Positions 7,235 through 14,079 of a stretch of 14,079 nucleotides of DNA are shown here, piece after piece. The position numbers and the translations under genes were made by a program. Location of the stretch: contig CAZGKE010000092.1 in the NCBI GenBank assembly GCA_964526035.1, forward strand, positions 1 to 14,079, written 5' to 3'. Under the pieces are notes generated by a model. It saw nothing but the letters and a program-made list of their open reading frames with translations, ran no database searches and was not told where the DNA came from. Position 1 is the first letter of the stretch; each line of letters opens with the position of its first letter. Origin of the DNA: DAOMOD01 sp964526035 (GTDB lineage Bacteria; Pseudomonadota; Gammaproteobacteria; Xanthomonadales; BPKI01).

Positions 7235-7261
7235 GACGCGCCAGCGTGGGCGAAATCGACA
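7235..7261 (-). promoter_or_regulatory. Candidate ECF42-dependent promoter (TGTCGA-N17-CGTC)
   Basis: Read on the minus strand, TGTCGA (7261-7256) is followed after 17 bases by CGTC (7238-7235). As I recall, ECF42 promoters carry TGTCGA at -35 and CGTC or CGAC at -10. The expected start of transcription, near 7228, would leave a leader of about 50 bases before the first DGPF gene. I found no other TGTCGA in a suitable intergenic position in the window; the remaining copies lie inside genes. Position, orientation and spacing all fit self-activation of the operon. Confidence 0.65.
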
Positions 7262-7284
7262 CGGATTCCTTGGGCCGATCGCGA

Positions 7285-7294
7285 TTCCATGGAA
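7285..7294. repeat. 10-base perfect palindrome TTCCATGGAA
   Basis: A perfect inverted repeat in the divergent region between the ECF42 operon and the DUF2339 gene, 24 bases upstream of the candidate ECF box (operon side) and 68 bases before the DUF2339 start. It could be an operator half for a dimeric regulator or chance; no regulator gene is adjacent. Confidence 0.35.
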
Positions 7295-7300
7295 GACATG

Positions 7301-7312
7301 CGTGCATGCACG
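7301..7312. repeat. 12-base perfect palindrome CGTGCATGCACG
   Basis: A perfect 12-base inverted repeat that begins six bases after the TTCCATGGAA palindrome and lies 50 bases before the DUF2339 start codon, where an operator overlapping a promoter would be expected. Self-complementary sequence of this length is uncommon by chance in one 184-base gap, but the bound factor, if any, is unknown. Confidence 0.4.
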
Positions 7313-7361
7313 ACCATCTGCCCACTAAACTGCCGGCTGCACGGATCGAGGGGGTAGGGCA

Positions 7362-10109
7362 ATGCACTGGCTAGGGGGAATTCTCGGCGCGTTCCTGGGC
7401 GCTGCGTTCGGGGAGGCGGGCGGCGCGATTCTGGGATTGCTTCTCGGTTTTCTCGCTGGATGGCAGGGCGTGCGGCTACAGGAGCTGCGTCGACGCCTGG
7501 CGGCGGTCGAGGCGGCGCTGGCGGATCAAGGCGAGATCGCGCGACCTGCTGCGCGTGAGACCGACGGGGAGACGGCAGAGCGCAGCGCGGCGTCAGCGGA
7601 TTGGCCACGAGCCGCTGCCGCTTCCGTGCCAGGGTCTGTCGCTGAAGCGAAACCACAAGCGACCGCACCGCCGCAGGGAACCGCAGTTGAAGCGTCGCCG
7701 TCGCCGCCGCCGCCACTGCAAAGACCCGAAAGACAGCAGCCTGCGCCGGGTCCACGCCAGGCATCGCCGGCGCCTGCACCGGTCCCCGATTGGGCCGCGC
7801 GCCTGGTTGCCTCCCTCAAGCGCTGGCTGCTCGAGGGCAATGTGCCGGTCAAGCTCGGCTCGCTGGTGCTGTTCGTCGGCGTGGCCGCCGCGCTCAAGTA
7901 CGCATCCGACCAGGGCCTGCTGCGGCTTCCCATCGAACTGCGCCTGACGGGCATTGCGCTGGGTGCGCTCGGACTGCTGGTCTGGGGTTGGCGACGGCGT
8001 CAGCTGCAGCCGGCGTTCGGCCTCAGCCTGCAGGGCGCCGGTCTCGGTCTTCTGCTGCTGACGGTGTTCGCGGCGTTCCGGCTCTACAATCTGCTTCCGG
8101 CCGGCGCTGCCTTCACGCTGGTGCTGCTGCTGGTGGCCGGCGCTGCGGCGCTGGCGGTGCTGCAGAACGCCATGGCGCTTGCGGTGCTCGGCTTCGTCGG
8201 CGGTTACCTGGCACCGGTGTTGATCTCGACCGGTACCGGCAACCATGTAGCGCTGTTCAGCTACTACGCGGTGCTCAACGCCGCCGTTTTCGTCATTGCC
8301 TGGGTGCGGCCGTGGCGCGCACTCAATCTGGTGGGTTTCGCCTTCACCTTCGCCATCATGGGGTTATGGGGATGGAACCTCTATCAGCCGGAGAACTTTG
8401 CCACCGTCGAGCCCTTCCTGATTCTTTTCTTCCTGTTCTTCACCGCGATCCCCGTGCTCTACGCGCTGCGCCAGCCACCCGAGCGGCGCGGGCTGGTCGA
8501 CGGAACCCTGGTGTTCGGCACGCCGCTCATCGCCTTTGCAATGCAGGCGGCCATGATTCCCGAGGAGCCCATGCTGTTGGCATACAGCGCGCTCGCCGTG
8601 GCCACCTTCTACACCCTTCTGGCGTTCTGGCTGATCCGCCGTTGCGGCATCGTGCTGCTCGGTCAGTCCTTCGCGGTGCTGGCGGTGGGCTTCGCCACGC
8701 TGGCCGTGCCGCTGGCCCTTTCGGCGCAGTGGACATCGGCCACCTGGGCGCTGGAAGGGGCGGCGCTGGTGTGGCTGGGTCTGCGCCAGCAGCGACGGCT
8801 GCCGCAGCTAGCCGGCTGGGCGCTGCAGGCGCTGGCGGCGCTGGCCTACCTGGATTCGCTGTTCGACGGTGCATGGCACATGGCCGAGGGCGAATGGTTG
8901 CTGGTGAACGCGCACACGCTCGGCCTGCTGATGATGGCCGGTGCCGCGCTGACCATTTCCCGGCTCTATGACTGCGCTGAAACAGCGCGTCGCTGGCTGG
9001 TGTGGCCGCCGTTCGTCGCCGGCCTGTTCTGGTGGGGACTTGCCGGGCTTCGGGAAACTTACCAGCGTCTCGAAGGCGCCGACGTGCTGCTGGGCCACGT
9101 GGTCTTCGCCGCGGTATCGGTGTTCCTCGCCGCAGTGCTGCGCCAACGCCTTCCATGGCCACGGATGGGTTGGATCGTGGTGGCAGGCGCCGTATCCGCG
9201 ATCGGGCTCGCGCTGGCAACGTTGCAGCCCGGCTGGGGCCCATTCCAGTGGCCCGCCAATGCTGTATGGGCGCTGCTGTTGGCGACGCTGTTGTTTGGCC
9301 TGACCCGGTTGCGCGAGCCACGACAGCGCGGACTCGGACTTGCCCACGTGGCAACCCTGTGGACGCTGGCTCTGGCCTTGGGCCTGGGCTTCTATCACGA
9401 GGCACGCCTCAACGAAGACTGGGCGCTCGGCAGCGGCTGGCGCATCGTGGCGCTCGGGTTTCCGCTGGCGCTGCTGCTGCTCGCCACCTGGAAGCGGCCG
9501 CAGACATGGGCGTGGCCTCTGGCGGAGGAGTTCCAGGACTACTGCCAGGCCTGGTTCATATCAGGCGGGATAGCGCTGGGCTTGCTCTTCGTGCACGGTC
9601 TGGGCAGCGACGGCAGTGCCGAACCGCTCCCCTACCTGCCGTTGCTGAATCCACTAGAGCTGTTCCAGCTCGGTTTGCTGCTGGCGACTGCGCGCCTGGC
9701 ATCGACGGTACGATCGGGCAGCGATGCACAGGATGCGATGCGCTACGCGTGGTCGCTGGCGGCCTTCATGTTCATCAGTTTCGCCGGATTGCGCGGCGTC
9801 CATCACCTTGCGGAAATTCCCTGGACGCAAGCCATCCTCGACTCCGCCATCGCGCAGGCCACGTTGACGCTGCTGTGGAGCATCGCCGGCGTCAGCGCGT
9901 GGGTGTTCGGATCGCGCACGCAGCGCTGGCCGATCTGGCTCGCCGGCGCCATCCTGATGGGGCTGGTGCTGGGCAAACTGATCCTGATCGATCGCCAGCA
10001 TATGGGCGACATCGCCGGGATCGTATCCTTCATGGCAGTAGGTGGCCTGCTGGTGATGGTGGGCCGGGTGGCGCCGACGCCGCCGCGCAGGACTGGAGGT
10101 GAGGCATGA
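7362..10109 (+). CDS. DUF2339 large polytopic membrane protein
   Basis: 915 residues from the ATG at 7362, with GAGGGGG upstream. The order is: a glycine-rich hydrophobic N-terminus (4-33); a short coiled-coil-like helix (VRLQELRRRLAAVEAALADQ, 37-56); a long Pro/Ala/Gln-rich linker (about 60-141, with runs such as SPSPPPP); then the conserved family entry EGNVPVKLGSLVLFVGVAAA (158-177) followed by more than twenty hydrophobic segments almost to the C-terminus. This is the organisation and size of DUF2339 (PF10101) proteins, whose function is unknown. The stop overlaps the start of the DUF3999 gene by ATGA, so translation is probably coupled and a joint inner-membrane/periplasm complex is likely (inference). 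The low-complexity linker explains the proline/alanine-rich codon runs near 7600-7780. Confidence 0.93.
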   Translation: MHWLGGILGAFLGAAFGEAGGAILGLLLGFLAGWQGVRLQELRRRLAAVEAALADQGEIARPAARETDGETAERSAASADWPRAAAASVPGSVAEAKPQATAPPQGTAVEASPSPPPPLQRPERQQPAPGPRQASPAPAPVPDWAARLVASLKRWLLEGNVPVKLGSLVLFVGVAAALKYASDQGLLRLPIELRLTGIALGALGLLVWGWRRRQLQPAFGLSLQGAGLGLLLLTVFAAFRLYNLLPAGAAFTLVLLLVAGAAALAVLQNAMALAVLGFVGGYLAPVLISTGTGNHVALFSYYAVLNAAVFVIAWVRPWRALNLVGFAFTFAIMGLWGWNLYQPENFATVEPFLILFFLFFTAIPVLYALRQPPERRGLVDGTLVFGTPLIAFAMQAAMIPEEPMLLAYSALAVATFYTLLAFWLIRRCGIVLLGQSFAVLAVGFATLAVPLALSAQWTSATWALEGAALVWLGLRQQRRLPQLAGWALQALAALAYLDSLFDGAWHMAEGEWLLVNAHTLGLLMMAGAALTISRLYDCAETARRWLVWPPFVAGLFWWGLAGLRETYQRLEGADVLLGHVVFAAVSVFLAAVLRQRLPWPRMGWIVVAGAVSAIGLALATLQPGWGPFQWPANAVWALLLATLLFGLTRLREPRQRGLGLAHVATLWTLALALGLGFYHEARLNEDWALGSGWRIVALGFPLALLLLATWKRPQTWAWPLAEEFQDYCQAWFISGGIALGLLFVHGLGSDGSAEPLPYLPLLNPLELFQLGLLLATARLASTVRSGSDAQDAMRYAWSLAAFMFISFAGLRGVHHLAEIPWTQAILDSAIAQATLTLLWSIAGVSAWVFGSRTQRWPIWLAGAILMGLVLGKLILIDRQHMGDIAGIVSFMAVGGLLVMVGRVAPTPPRRTGGEA

Positions 10110-11479
10110 AAATCAGGCTGATGGTTCTGTGGTTGCTGTCGGGAGTCGCGCTGGCCGCAGAGCGCGACGAGTTCGCCTGGCAGTGGTCGCTGCCACTGGA
10201 AGGCGACGAGGGTCTCGTGAGCGTGGAACTCGACGAAAGCATGTATCGACACATCCAGCGTGCCGACCTGCGCGATCTGGCCGCGTTCAACGGAGCCGGC
10301 GAGATGATCCCGCTGATGCCGGTGAATCCCCCTGGTCGGGTGCTTGAGAGTCCTCCGCCGACAGAGCTTCCGGTGCCCTGGTTCCGCGTTCCGCGGGCTG
10401 ACGTGGGCGGTGATGAACGGATCTCACTGTTGATCGCGCGAGAACCCGATGGCCGCCTGACGCGGCTCCAGGCAGAAGTAACAGCGGAGGGTGCGGCCGC
10501 AGCCGCGGAGGATCTGCTGATCGACCTCTCGGCGCTGGAGAAGGAAATCGCGACCATTGCGTTCGACTTCGAGTTGGCGCCGGGAACCAGCCTCAACGCC
10601 AGGGTGGACGTCGACGGCAGCGACGATCTCTCGCGCTGGCGGAACCTTTCGCACGGCCAGGCGCTGGTGGACCTCAGCGCCGGCGACGCGCGACTACAAC
10701 GGCACCGCCTGATGTTTCCGGCCACGCGCTACAAATACCTTCGCATCAGGCGAACCGACGACGAGCAGCCTCTCCCCGTCACTCGAGTCGGGGCGCTGGA
10801 GGCGCAGCATGCCGCCGGAGTGGTGTCGCGGCCGCTCAGCGAACTGTCCGTTGACGGTGAGGCTGTCGCGTCAGAGCTCGGAACTTTCCATTATCGAAGC
10901 GACGGGCCGTTCCCGGTCAGGCAGGTCAACCTGCGCCTGGCGGATCGCAACGCGGTAGCTGAGGTGGTGCTATCGAGTCGTGAGAATGAGAGTCAGGGGT
11001 GGCGCCAGCGCGTGCGCTTCACCGCGTTCCAGATCGAATCGGGTTCCGATTCCGCACGCAACCTGGCGCAGGATGTCGGCCAGGTCCGCGACCGCCTGTG
11101 GCGTGTGCAGACTGTGCCGGTGCAGTCACGCGCGCCTGCGCTGGAGCTCGCGTATGCGCCCGATCATTTCCTGCTGATGACGCAGGGCGAAGGACCGTTT
11201 CTTCTGGCGGCGGGAAGTGTCCGCGTCGATCGCCCGGACTACCCGCTCGGCGCGCTGCTGGCCGACCTCCGGAAAGCGCGTGGCGAGGACTGGCAGCCGC
11301 CGCAGATTGCGGCCGGGCCGGGCACTGCACTGGCCGGCGATGCGGCCTTGCAGCCGCTGCCGGCGCCCCTGCCGCTGCGGCGCTGGCTGCTGTGGGGAGT
11401 GCTGGTTGCGGGCGCCGGTCTGTTGCTGATGATGGTGATCAGTCTGTTGCGCCAGCCACCGAGCCAGCGGCGTGACTAG
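10106..11479 (+). CDS. DUF3999 exported, C-terminally anchored protein
   Basis: 457 residues from the ATG at 10106, with a strong GGAGGTGAG ribosome site inside the end of the DUF2339 gene. A signal peptide (MKIRLMVLWLLSGVALAA, cleavage near residue 18) leads to a large periplasmic region. It starts FAWQWSLPLEG, has the conserved YRHIQRADLRDLAAFNGAGE (47-66) and a beta-rich part around SLNARVDVDGSDDLSRWRNL (173-192), like a carbohydrate-binding/discoidin-type sandwich. A single membrane helix (about 427-448) and a short basic cytoplasmic tail end the protein. This matches DUF3999 (PF13163), regularly found next to DUF2339 genes. Function is unknown; a sensing or scaffolding partner for the DUF2339 channel-like protein is inference. 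Confidence 0.9.
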   Translation: MKIRLMVLWLLSGVALAAERDEFAWQWSLPLEGDEGLVSVELDESMYRHIQRADLRDLAAFNGAGEMIPLMPVNPPGRVLESPPPTELPVPWFRVPRADVGGDERISLLIAREPDGRLTRLQAEVTAEGAAAAAEDLLIDLSALEKEIATIAFDFELAPGTSLNARVDVDGSDDLSRWRNLSHGQALVDLSAGDARLQRHRLMFPATRYKYLRIRRTDDEQPLPVTRVGALEAQHAAGVVSRPLSELSVDGEAVASELGTFHYRSDGPFPVRQVNLRLADRNAVAEVVLSSRENESQGWRQRVRFTAFQIESGSDSARNLAQDVGQVRDRLWRVQTVPVQSRAPALELAYAPDHFLLMTQGEGPFLLAAGSVRVDRPDYPLGALLADLRKARGEDWQPPQIAAGPGTALAGDAALQPLPAPLPLRRWLLWGVLVAGAGLLLMMVISLLRQPPSQRRD

Positions 11480-11491
11480 ACTTGTCTGGTC
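11474..11491 (+). terminator. Possible hairpin terminator between converging genes
   Basis: GACTAGA-CTTG-TCTGGTC forms a seven-base-pair stem (one G-U) with a four-base loop, overlapping the DUF3999 stop codon, followed by TTCAGTTCTGT, which is only modestly T-rich. It sits exactly in the 13-base gap between the stops of the DUF3999 and DUF502 genes. Weak as an intrinsic terminator; it may act mainly for the plus-strand transcript. Confidence 0.35.
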
Positions 11492-11492
11492 T

Positions 11493-12218
11493 TCAGTTCT
11501 GTCCGGGAGGCCCCGCGTCGCGCTCCAGGTGATCCCGCGCACCGTTTTCCTCGGTGCGTGTCTCCGACACGGCGAATCCGAAGGACGTGCGCTCGGGCGC
11601 CACGGCGCCGCCGGAGATGATGAAGCTCATCGCCTGGTCGACGGTCCAGTCGGTCGGCACCAGGCGGTCGGTGGGCACCAGTTCCAGATAGCCCGATGTC
11701 GGGTTGGGCGTGGTCGGCACGTACACCGCTGCGATCTGCGCGCCGGTCTTGCCGTCGGTCAACACGCGGGTGACGAAACCGACCGCTTTCATCTCGCTGG
11801 TGGGAAAGTCGATCAGCACCACCCGCTGGGTCTTGTCTGGCTTGGTCTGCAGCGCAGCCAGCAGCTTCTTGGTGCCGCCATAGACCGACTGCACAAGCGG
11901 AATGCGGTCGATCAGGCGCTCCACCAAAGCGATCAGACGTTTGCCGATCACCTTGTTCGCGAGCCAGCCAAGCGCAATCAACGCCAGCAGGGTGATGATC
12001 ACCGCGATCAGGGTCTGCAGCCAGTTGTTGCCGAGAAGCCCCGAAAGTGCGGGCACTGCGTTTTCGATGCGGCTGAAGACGGCCTTCACCCAAGGTGCGC
12101 TGAATCGTGACAGCAGGCCGAGCATGAATTCGAAAACCACCCATGTCAGCAGCAGCGGAATCATGGTCAATACGCCGGTGATCAGGTAGCGCTGCACCGG
12201 TATCTGCGGCTTTTTCAC
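11493..12218 (-). CDS. DUF502 inner-membrane protein
   Basis: 241 residues from the GTG at 12218. The frame is open 174 codons further back, but that region is the antisense of the kinase gene, and an AAGGAC site lies six bases before the GTG, which also aligns with the family's usual beginning (KKPQIPVQRYLITGVLTMIP). Two membrane segments are visible, at 11-36 and 66-88. The cytosolic part carries the family hallmarks RIPLVQSVYGGTKKLLAAL (105-123), VVLIDFP (133-139), and VPTTPNPTSGYLELVP (167-182). DUF502 (PF04367) proteins are about 200-240 residues long and of unknown function. It converges on DUF3999 and diverges from the kinase gene across about 90 bases. Confidence 0.92.
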   Translation of the reverse strand: MKKPQIPVQRYLITGVLTMIPLLLTWVVFEFMLGLLSRFSAPWVKAVFSRIENAVPALSGLLGNNWLQTLIAVIITLLALIALGWLANKVIGKRLIALVERLIDRIPLVQSVYGGTKKLLAALQTKPDKTQRVVLIDFPTSEMKAVGFVTRVLTDGKTGAQIAAVYVPTTPNPTSGYLELVPTDRLVPTDWTVDQAMSFIISGGAVAPERTSFGFAVSETRTEENGARDHLERDAGPPGQN

Positions 12219-12308
12219 GAAATGTCCGTCCTTTGCGCCAGATCGCGCATAGTGTTGCAGATTCGCCGGACGCCGCGCGCTTTCGGCGGCTTTTGCCGTC
12301 CTGCAGGA

Positions 12309-12914
12309 ATGATCGATTTGGCCATCGCCGTCGCCCCTGATCCCGACGCTGCCGCTGCGCCGCGGCAGCGCGCGCTGGTGGTGCTGCTTATCGGGCTGCC
12401 AGGGGCCGGCAAAACGTTGGTTGCGGATGCGCTGGAGCGGAGTCTGGGTCTTCATCGGGTGTGCCGCGACCGCATCCGCGAGGCCATGTTTCCCGGCGGC
12501 GGTGACCGCTTTGCCGAAAAGCGTGCCGCGTTCCGCGCTGCCCTGCTGGCCCTTGAAATCCACTGCGCCCTGGGGCGCTCGTGCGTGCTCGACGGCATGA
12601 CGCTGTCGCGCGACCGCGACCGTCAGCGCGTGCATGCCCTGTTGCGGCGCTACCAGGCCGTCTCGGTTCCGGTGTTCCTCGAATGCCCGCCGCAGCTGGC
12701 ACGTCAGCGCGTCGCTGCCGACGTGCAGGCGGGAAGCCATCCGGCGTCGGATCGGGTGCCCGAGCTGGTGGATCTGGTGGCGGCCAGATTCGACCCGCCG
12801 CCCAACGATGCGCTACGCGTGAATGCCGCCGCGGACGCCGCCACGGTAGCTGCCACAGTTGTCGATCTGGTGCGCGAGCGCTGCGTTCACGCTGGCATCT
12901 TGCGGCGCACGTAG
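12309..12914 (+). CDS. P-loop ATPase/small-molecule kinase (AAA_33-like)
   Basis: 201 residues from the ATG at 12309. An ATG at 12222 would add 29 residues of arginine-rich sequence with no homology, and it abuts the DUF502 start. Neither start has an ideal ribosome site. After a short Ala/Pro-rich lead comes ALVVLLIGLPGAGKTLVADA (22-41), with Walker A G-L-P-G-A-G-K-T (29-36). Next come RDRIREAMFPGG (53-64), CVLDGMTLSRDRDRQRVHAL (92-111) as the Walker B strand and following helix, and VPVFLECPPQLARQR (120-134), as in kinases of the AAA_33/zeta-like group that phosphorylate a small molecule or nucleic-acid end. The substrate is unknown. No antitoxin-like gene is beside it, so a toxin role is unlikely. 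Its 3' end overlaps the remains of the opposing DUF4442 gene by 28 bases. Confidence 0.8.
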   Translation: MIDLAIAVAPDPDAAAAPRQRALVVLLIGLPGAGKTLVADALERSLGLHRVCRDRIREAMFPGGGDRFAEKRAAFRAALLALEIHCALGRSCVLDGMTLSRDRDRQRVHALLRRYQAVSVPVFLECPPQLARQRVAADVQAGSHPASDRVPELVDLVAARFDPPPNDALRVNAAADAATVAATVVDLVRERCVHAGILRRT

Positions 12915-13097
12915 ACCTGCTCTGCCGCCGAAATGAGTGCACACATGGTTTCGATTGAAGCGGCCGGCTTTCAGGCGAACGCGGGCATGGCTCCAGGCGT
13001 CGGCGATCGCCAGCAGCTGGATGCCGGAAAACAGGAAGGGTGGGTGCCAGTTGATCAGGGGCTTGAGTCGCGCGGGGCTCAGGTTGCGGCGCGGCAC
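12887..13097 (-). pseudogene. DUF4442 (thioesterase-like) gene with internal deletion
   Basis: Reading leftwards from a GTG at 13097, 58 codons match the start of DUF4442 proteins: LSPARLKPLINWHPPFLFSG (6-25), IADAWSHARVRLKAGRFNRN (31-50) and HVCTHFGG (51-58), the last being the family's N-R-N-x-V-x-T-H-F-G-G hotdog-fold motif. The family continues with a serine and a TDPF-type segment, but here the frame departs at about 12923 into unrelated sequence. In the neighbouring frame from about 12928 the sequence AAEQVYVRRKMPA ends in TGA (12887-12889), which resembles the usual C-terminus of these proteins. About 70 of the expected 150 or so codons therefore remain, in two frames, so the gene is non-functional. 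A deletion of roughly 85 codons, not a multiple of three, is inferred. The opposing kinase gene ends at 12914, just short of the junction, and is intact. Confidence 0.7.
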
Positions 13098-13129
13098 GGA
13101 TTGACCTCGGTGGGGGGAGGGTGGGCATT

Positions 13130-14071
13130 ATGGCGGCCATGGAAGAGAACGCGTACTGCGCCAACTGCGCCGCGCCCCTGGCGGGCCGCTATTGCAGTCA
13201 GTGCGGGCAGAAGCGCATCGAGGACGAAGATCGCCGCTTCTCACATCTGGTGGCGCAGTTCGTCCAGTCCCTGACCGATCTCGATAGCCGCTTCTGGCGC
13301 AGCCTTCGAACCCTTCTGTTCCGGCCCGGGCGCTTGTCGGCGGAATATCTGGCCGGTCGACGCGTGCCCTACATGGCGCCGGTTTCCCTGTTCATCATCG
13401 CCAACCTCCTGTACTTCGTGGCGCCGGGAATCACCGACTTCGAGCTCCCGTTCATCGAACACATCGACGGCGATCTGCGGGTGATCCTCATTGAGGAGTC
13501 ACGCACTTTGACGCCGCAGCAGCGTGAGCGGATTGCCGACCACGGGGCCCAGGCGCACAGCCCGTGGACCGGCTCCTGGGTCCTGGCGCGCGTCGCGGCC
13601 CGGAACGCCGAGACGCAGGCACGCAATCCAGATGCCAGCTACACGATGCGCGACTATGAGGTTGCATACGACCAGCGGCGTGGTGAAGTCAGTCGCCTCC
13701 TGATCATCCTTCACGTGCCGGTGCTGGCCCTGCTGTTGATGCTGTTCCACGTTCGCAGTCGACGCTTTTTCGCCGAGCACTTCGTGGTGGCGCTGCACCT
13801 GTTCGCGTTCCTGATCTTCCTGCTGGAGTTGCTGGTGCTGCCGGGCGCGTTGATCGCCAGGGCGCTGGGTGTGGCGGAAATTCCGGGCGCGGTCAAGATC
13901 GCGCTGCCGGTGTTGATCATCGCCTACAGCGCGCGTGCACTGCAGGTCGTCTATGCGCGGCCGATGCTGCTTGCGTTGCCGATGGCATTCGCGATCTGGG
14001 TTCTGTTGTTCGTGTTCAGCGTGTCGATTTATCGCGCACTGCAGTTTGCGATCATTTTCGCGATGACCTGA
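13130..14071 (+). CDS. DUF3667 zinc-ribbon membrane protein
   Basis: 313 residues from the ATG at 13130, nine bases after a very strong GGGGGGAGG ribosome site; a GTG at 13121 is too close to that site and an ATG at 13139 too far. The N-terminus is a zinc ribbon: C10-A-N-C13, then YCSQCGQ with C22 and C25. It is followed by the DUF3667 (PF12412) signature FRPGRLSAEYLAGRRVPYMA (64-83) and membrane segments near 81-100, 188-208, 217-246, 255-275 and 278-309. A polar loop of some 85 residues (102-186) lies between the first two, probably periplasmic. HFVVALHLFAF (217-227) is also typical of the family. The function is unknown. The gene diverges from the decayed DUF4442 gene across only 32 bases; the stop is eight bases from the window end. 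Confidence 0.9.
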   Translation: MAAMEENAYCANCAAPLAGRYCSQCGQKRIEDEDRRFSHLVAQFVQSLTDLDSRFWRSLRTLLFRPGRLSAEYLAGRRVPYMAPVSLFIIANLLYFVAPGITDFELPFIEHIDGDLRVILIEESRTLTPQQRERIADHGAQAHSPWTGSWVLARVAARNAETQARNPDASYTMRDYEVAYDQRRGEVSRLLIILHVPVLALLLMLFHVRSRRFFAEHFVVALHLFAFLIFLLELLVLPGALIARALGVAEIPGAVKIALPVLIIAYSARALQVVYARPMLLALPMAFAIWVLLFVFSVSIYRALQFAIIFAMT

Positions 14072-14079
14072 GGGTGGGG

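Noticed and set aside
7690..7720. GCCGTCGCCGCCGCCGCCA-like repeat as a possible regulatory or microsatellite element
   Set aside because: It encodes the Ser/Pro run of the DUF2339 linker in frame, so coding composition explains it.
7790..10102. Long plus-strand frames (393 and 366 codons) inside the DUF2339 gene
   Set aside because: They are the +1/+2 shadows of a membrane protein gene, arginine- and alanine-rich without domains.
12219..12740. A 174-residue extension of the DUF502 protein
   Set aside because: It is the antisense of the kinase gene; the GTG at 12218 has a ribosome site and matches the family beginning.
12309..13097. Toxin-antitoxin pair formed by the zeta-like kinase and the opposing small frame
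   Set aside because: The opposing frame is a DUF4442 remnant, not an antitoxin, and the genes converge instead of forming an operon.
12933..13274. A 113-codon plus-strand frame over the DUF4442 remnant and DUF3667 start
   Set aside because: It is antisense to recognisable DUF4442 codons and out of frame with DUF3667; no family match.

Overview
The window is high-GC bacterial chromosome with densely packed genes. The families present are DUF2339/DUF3999, DUF502, a DUF697 GTPase, a YhhY/AaaT-type acetyltransferase, YegP, a GspB-like protein and an ECF42 sigma factor with DGPF partners. Together these suggest a gammaproteobacterium, probably of the Xanthomonadales/Lysobacterales; that assignment is inference from gene content and composition only. 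I see no tRNA, rRNA, CRISPR array, insertion sequence or phage gene.

Layout. At the left edge is the 3' end of a GNAT acetyltransferase (+), then a short GspB-like secretion-accessory protein (+) and about 390 bases with no convincing gene. From 1015 to 3832, four genes lie on the minus strand: a dynamin-like/Era-type GTPase with a C-terminal DUF697 membrane domain, a YhhY/AaaT-like amino-acid N-acetyltransferase, a second unrelated GNAT enzyme, and a two-repeat YegP (DUF1508) protein. A 209-residue membrane protein of no recognised family (3890-4519, minus) follows.

From 4611 to 7177 (minus) is a compact four-gene operon: DGPF/YCII protein, PhnB-like VOC protein, second DGPF/YCII protein, then an ECF sigma factor with a long C-terminal helical extension. 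This is the ECF42-DGPF partnership. Ahead of the first gene is a TGTCGA-N17-CGTC element that fits an autoregulated ECF42 promoter.

Two overlapping plus-strand genes (7362-11479) encode a very large polytopic DUF2339 protein and an exported, C-terminally anchored DUF3999 protein. They share an ATGA stop/start overlap and are probably made together as an envelope complex of unknown function. The DUF502 membrane protein (11493-12218, minus) converges on this pair. Divergent from DUF502 is a small P-loop kinase (12309-12914, plus).

Behind the kinase, on the minus strand, is a decayed DUF4442 (thioesterase-like) gene. Its first 58 codons and last 12 or so codons survive in different frames with the middle missing. 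A DUF3667 zinc-ribbon membrane protein (13130-14071, plus) closes the window. The strongest leads are the ECF42 module with its candidate promoter, the DUF4442 internal-deletion fossil, and the coupled DUF2339/DUF3999 pair. None of these amounts to a clearly unprecedented system.
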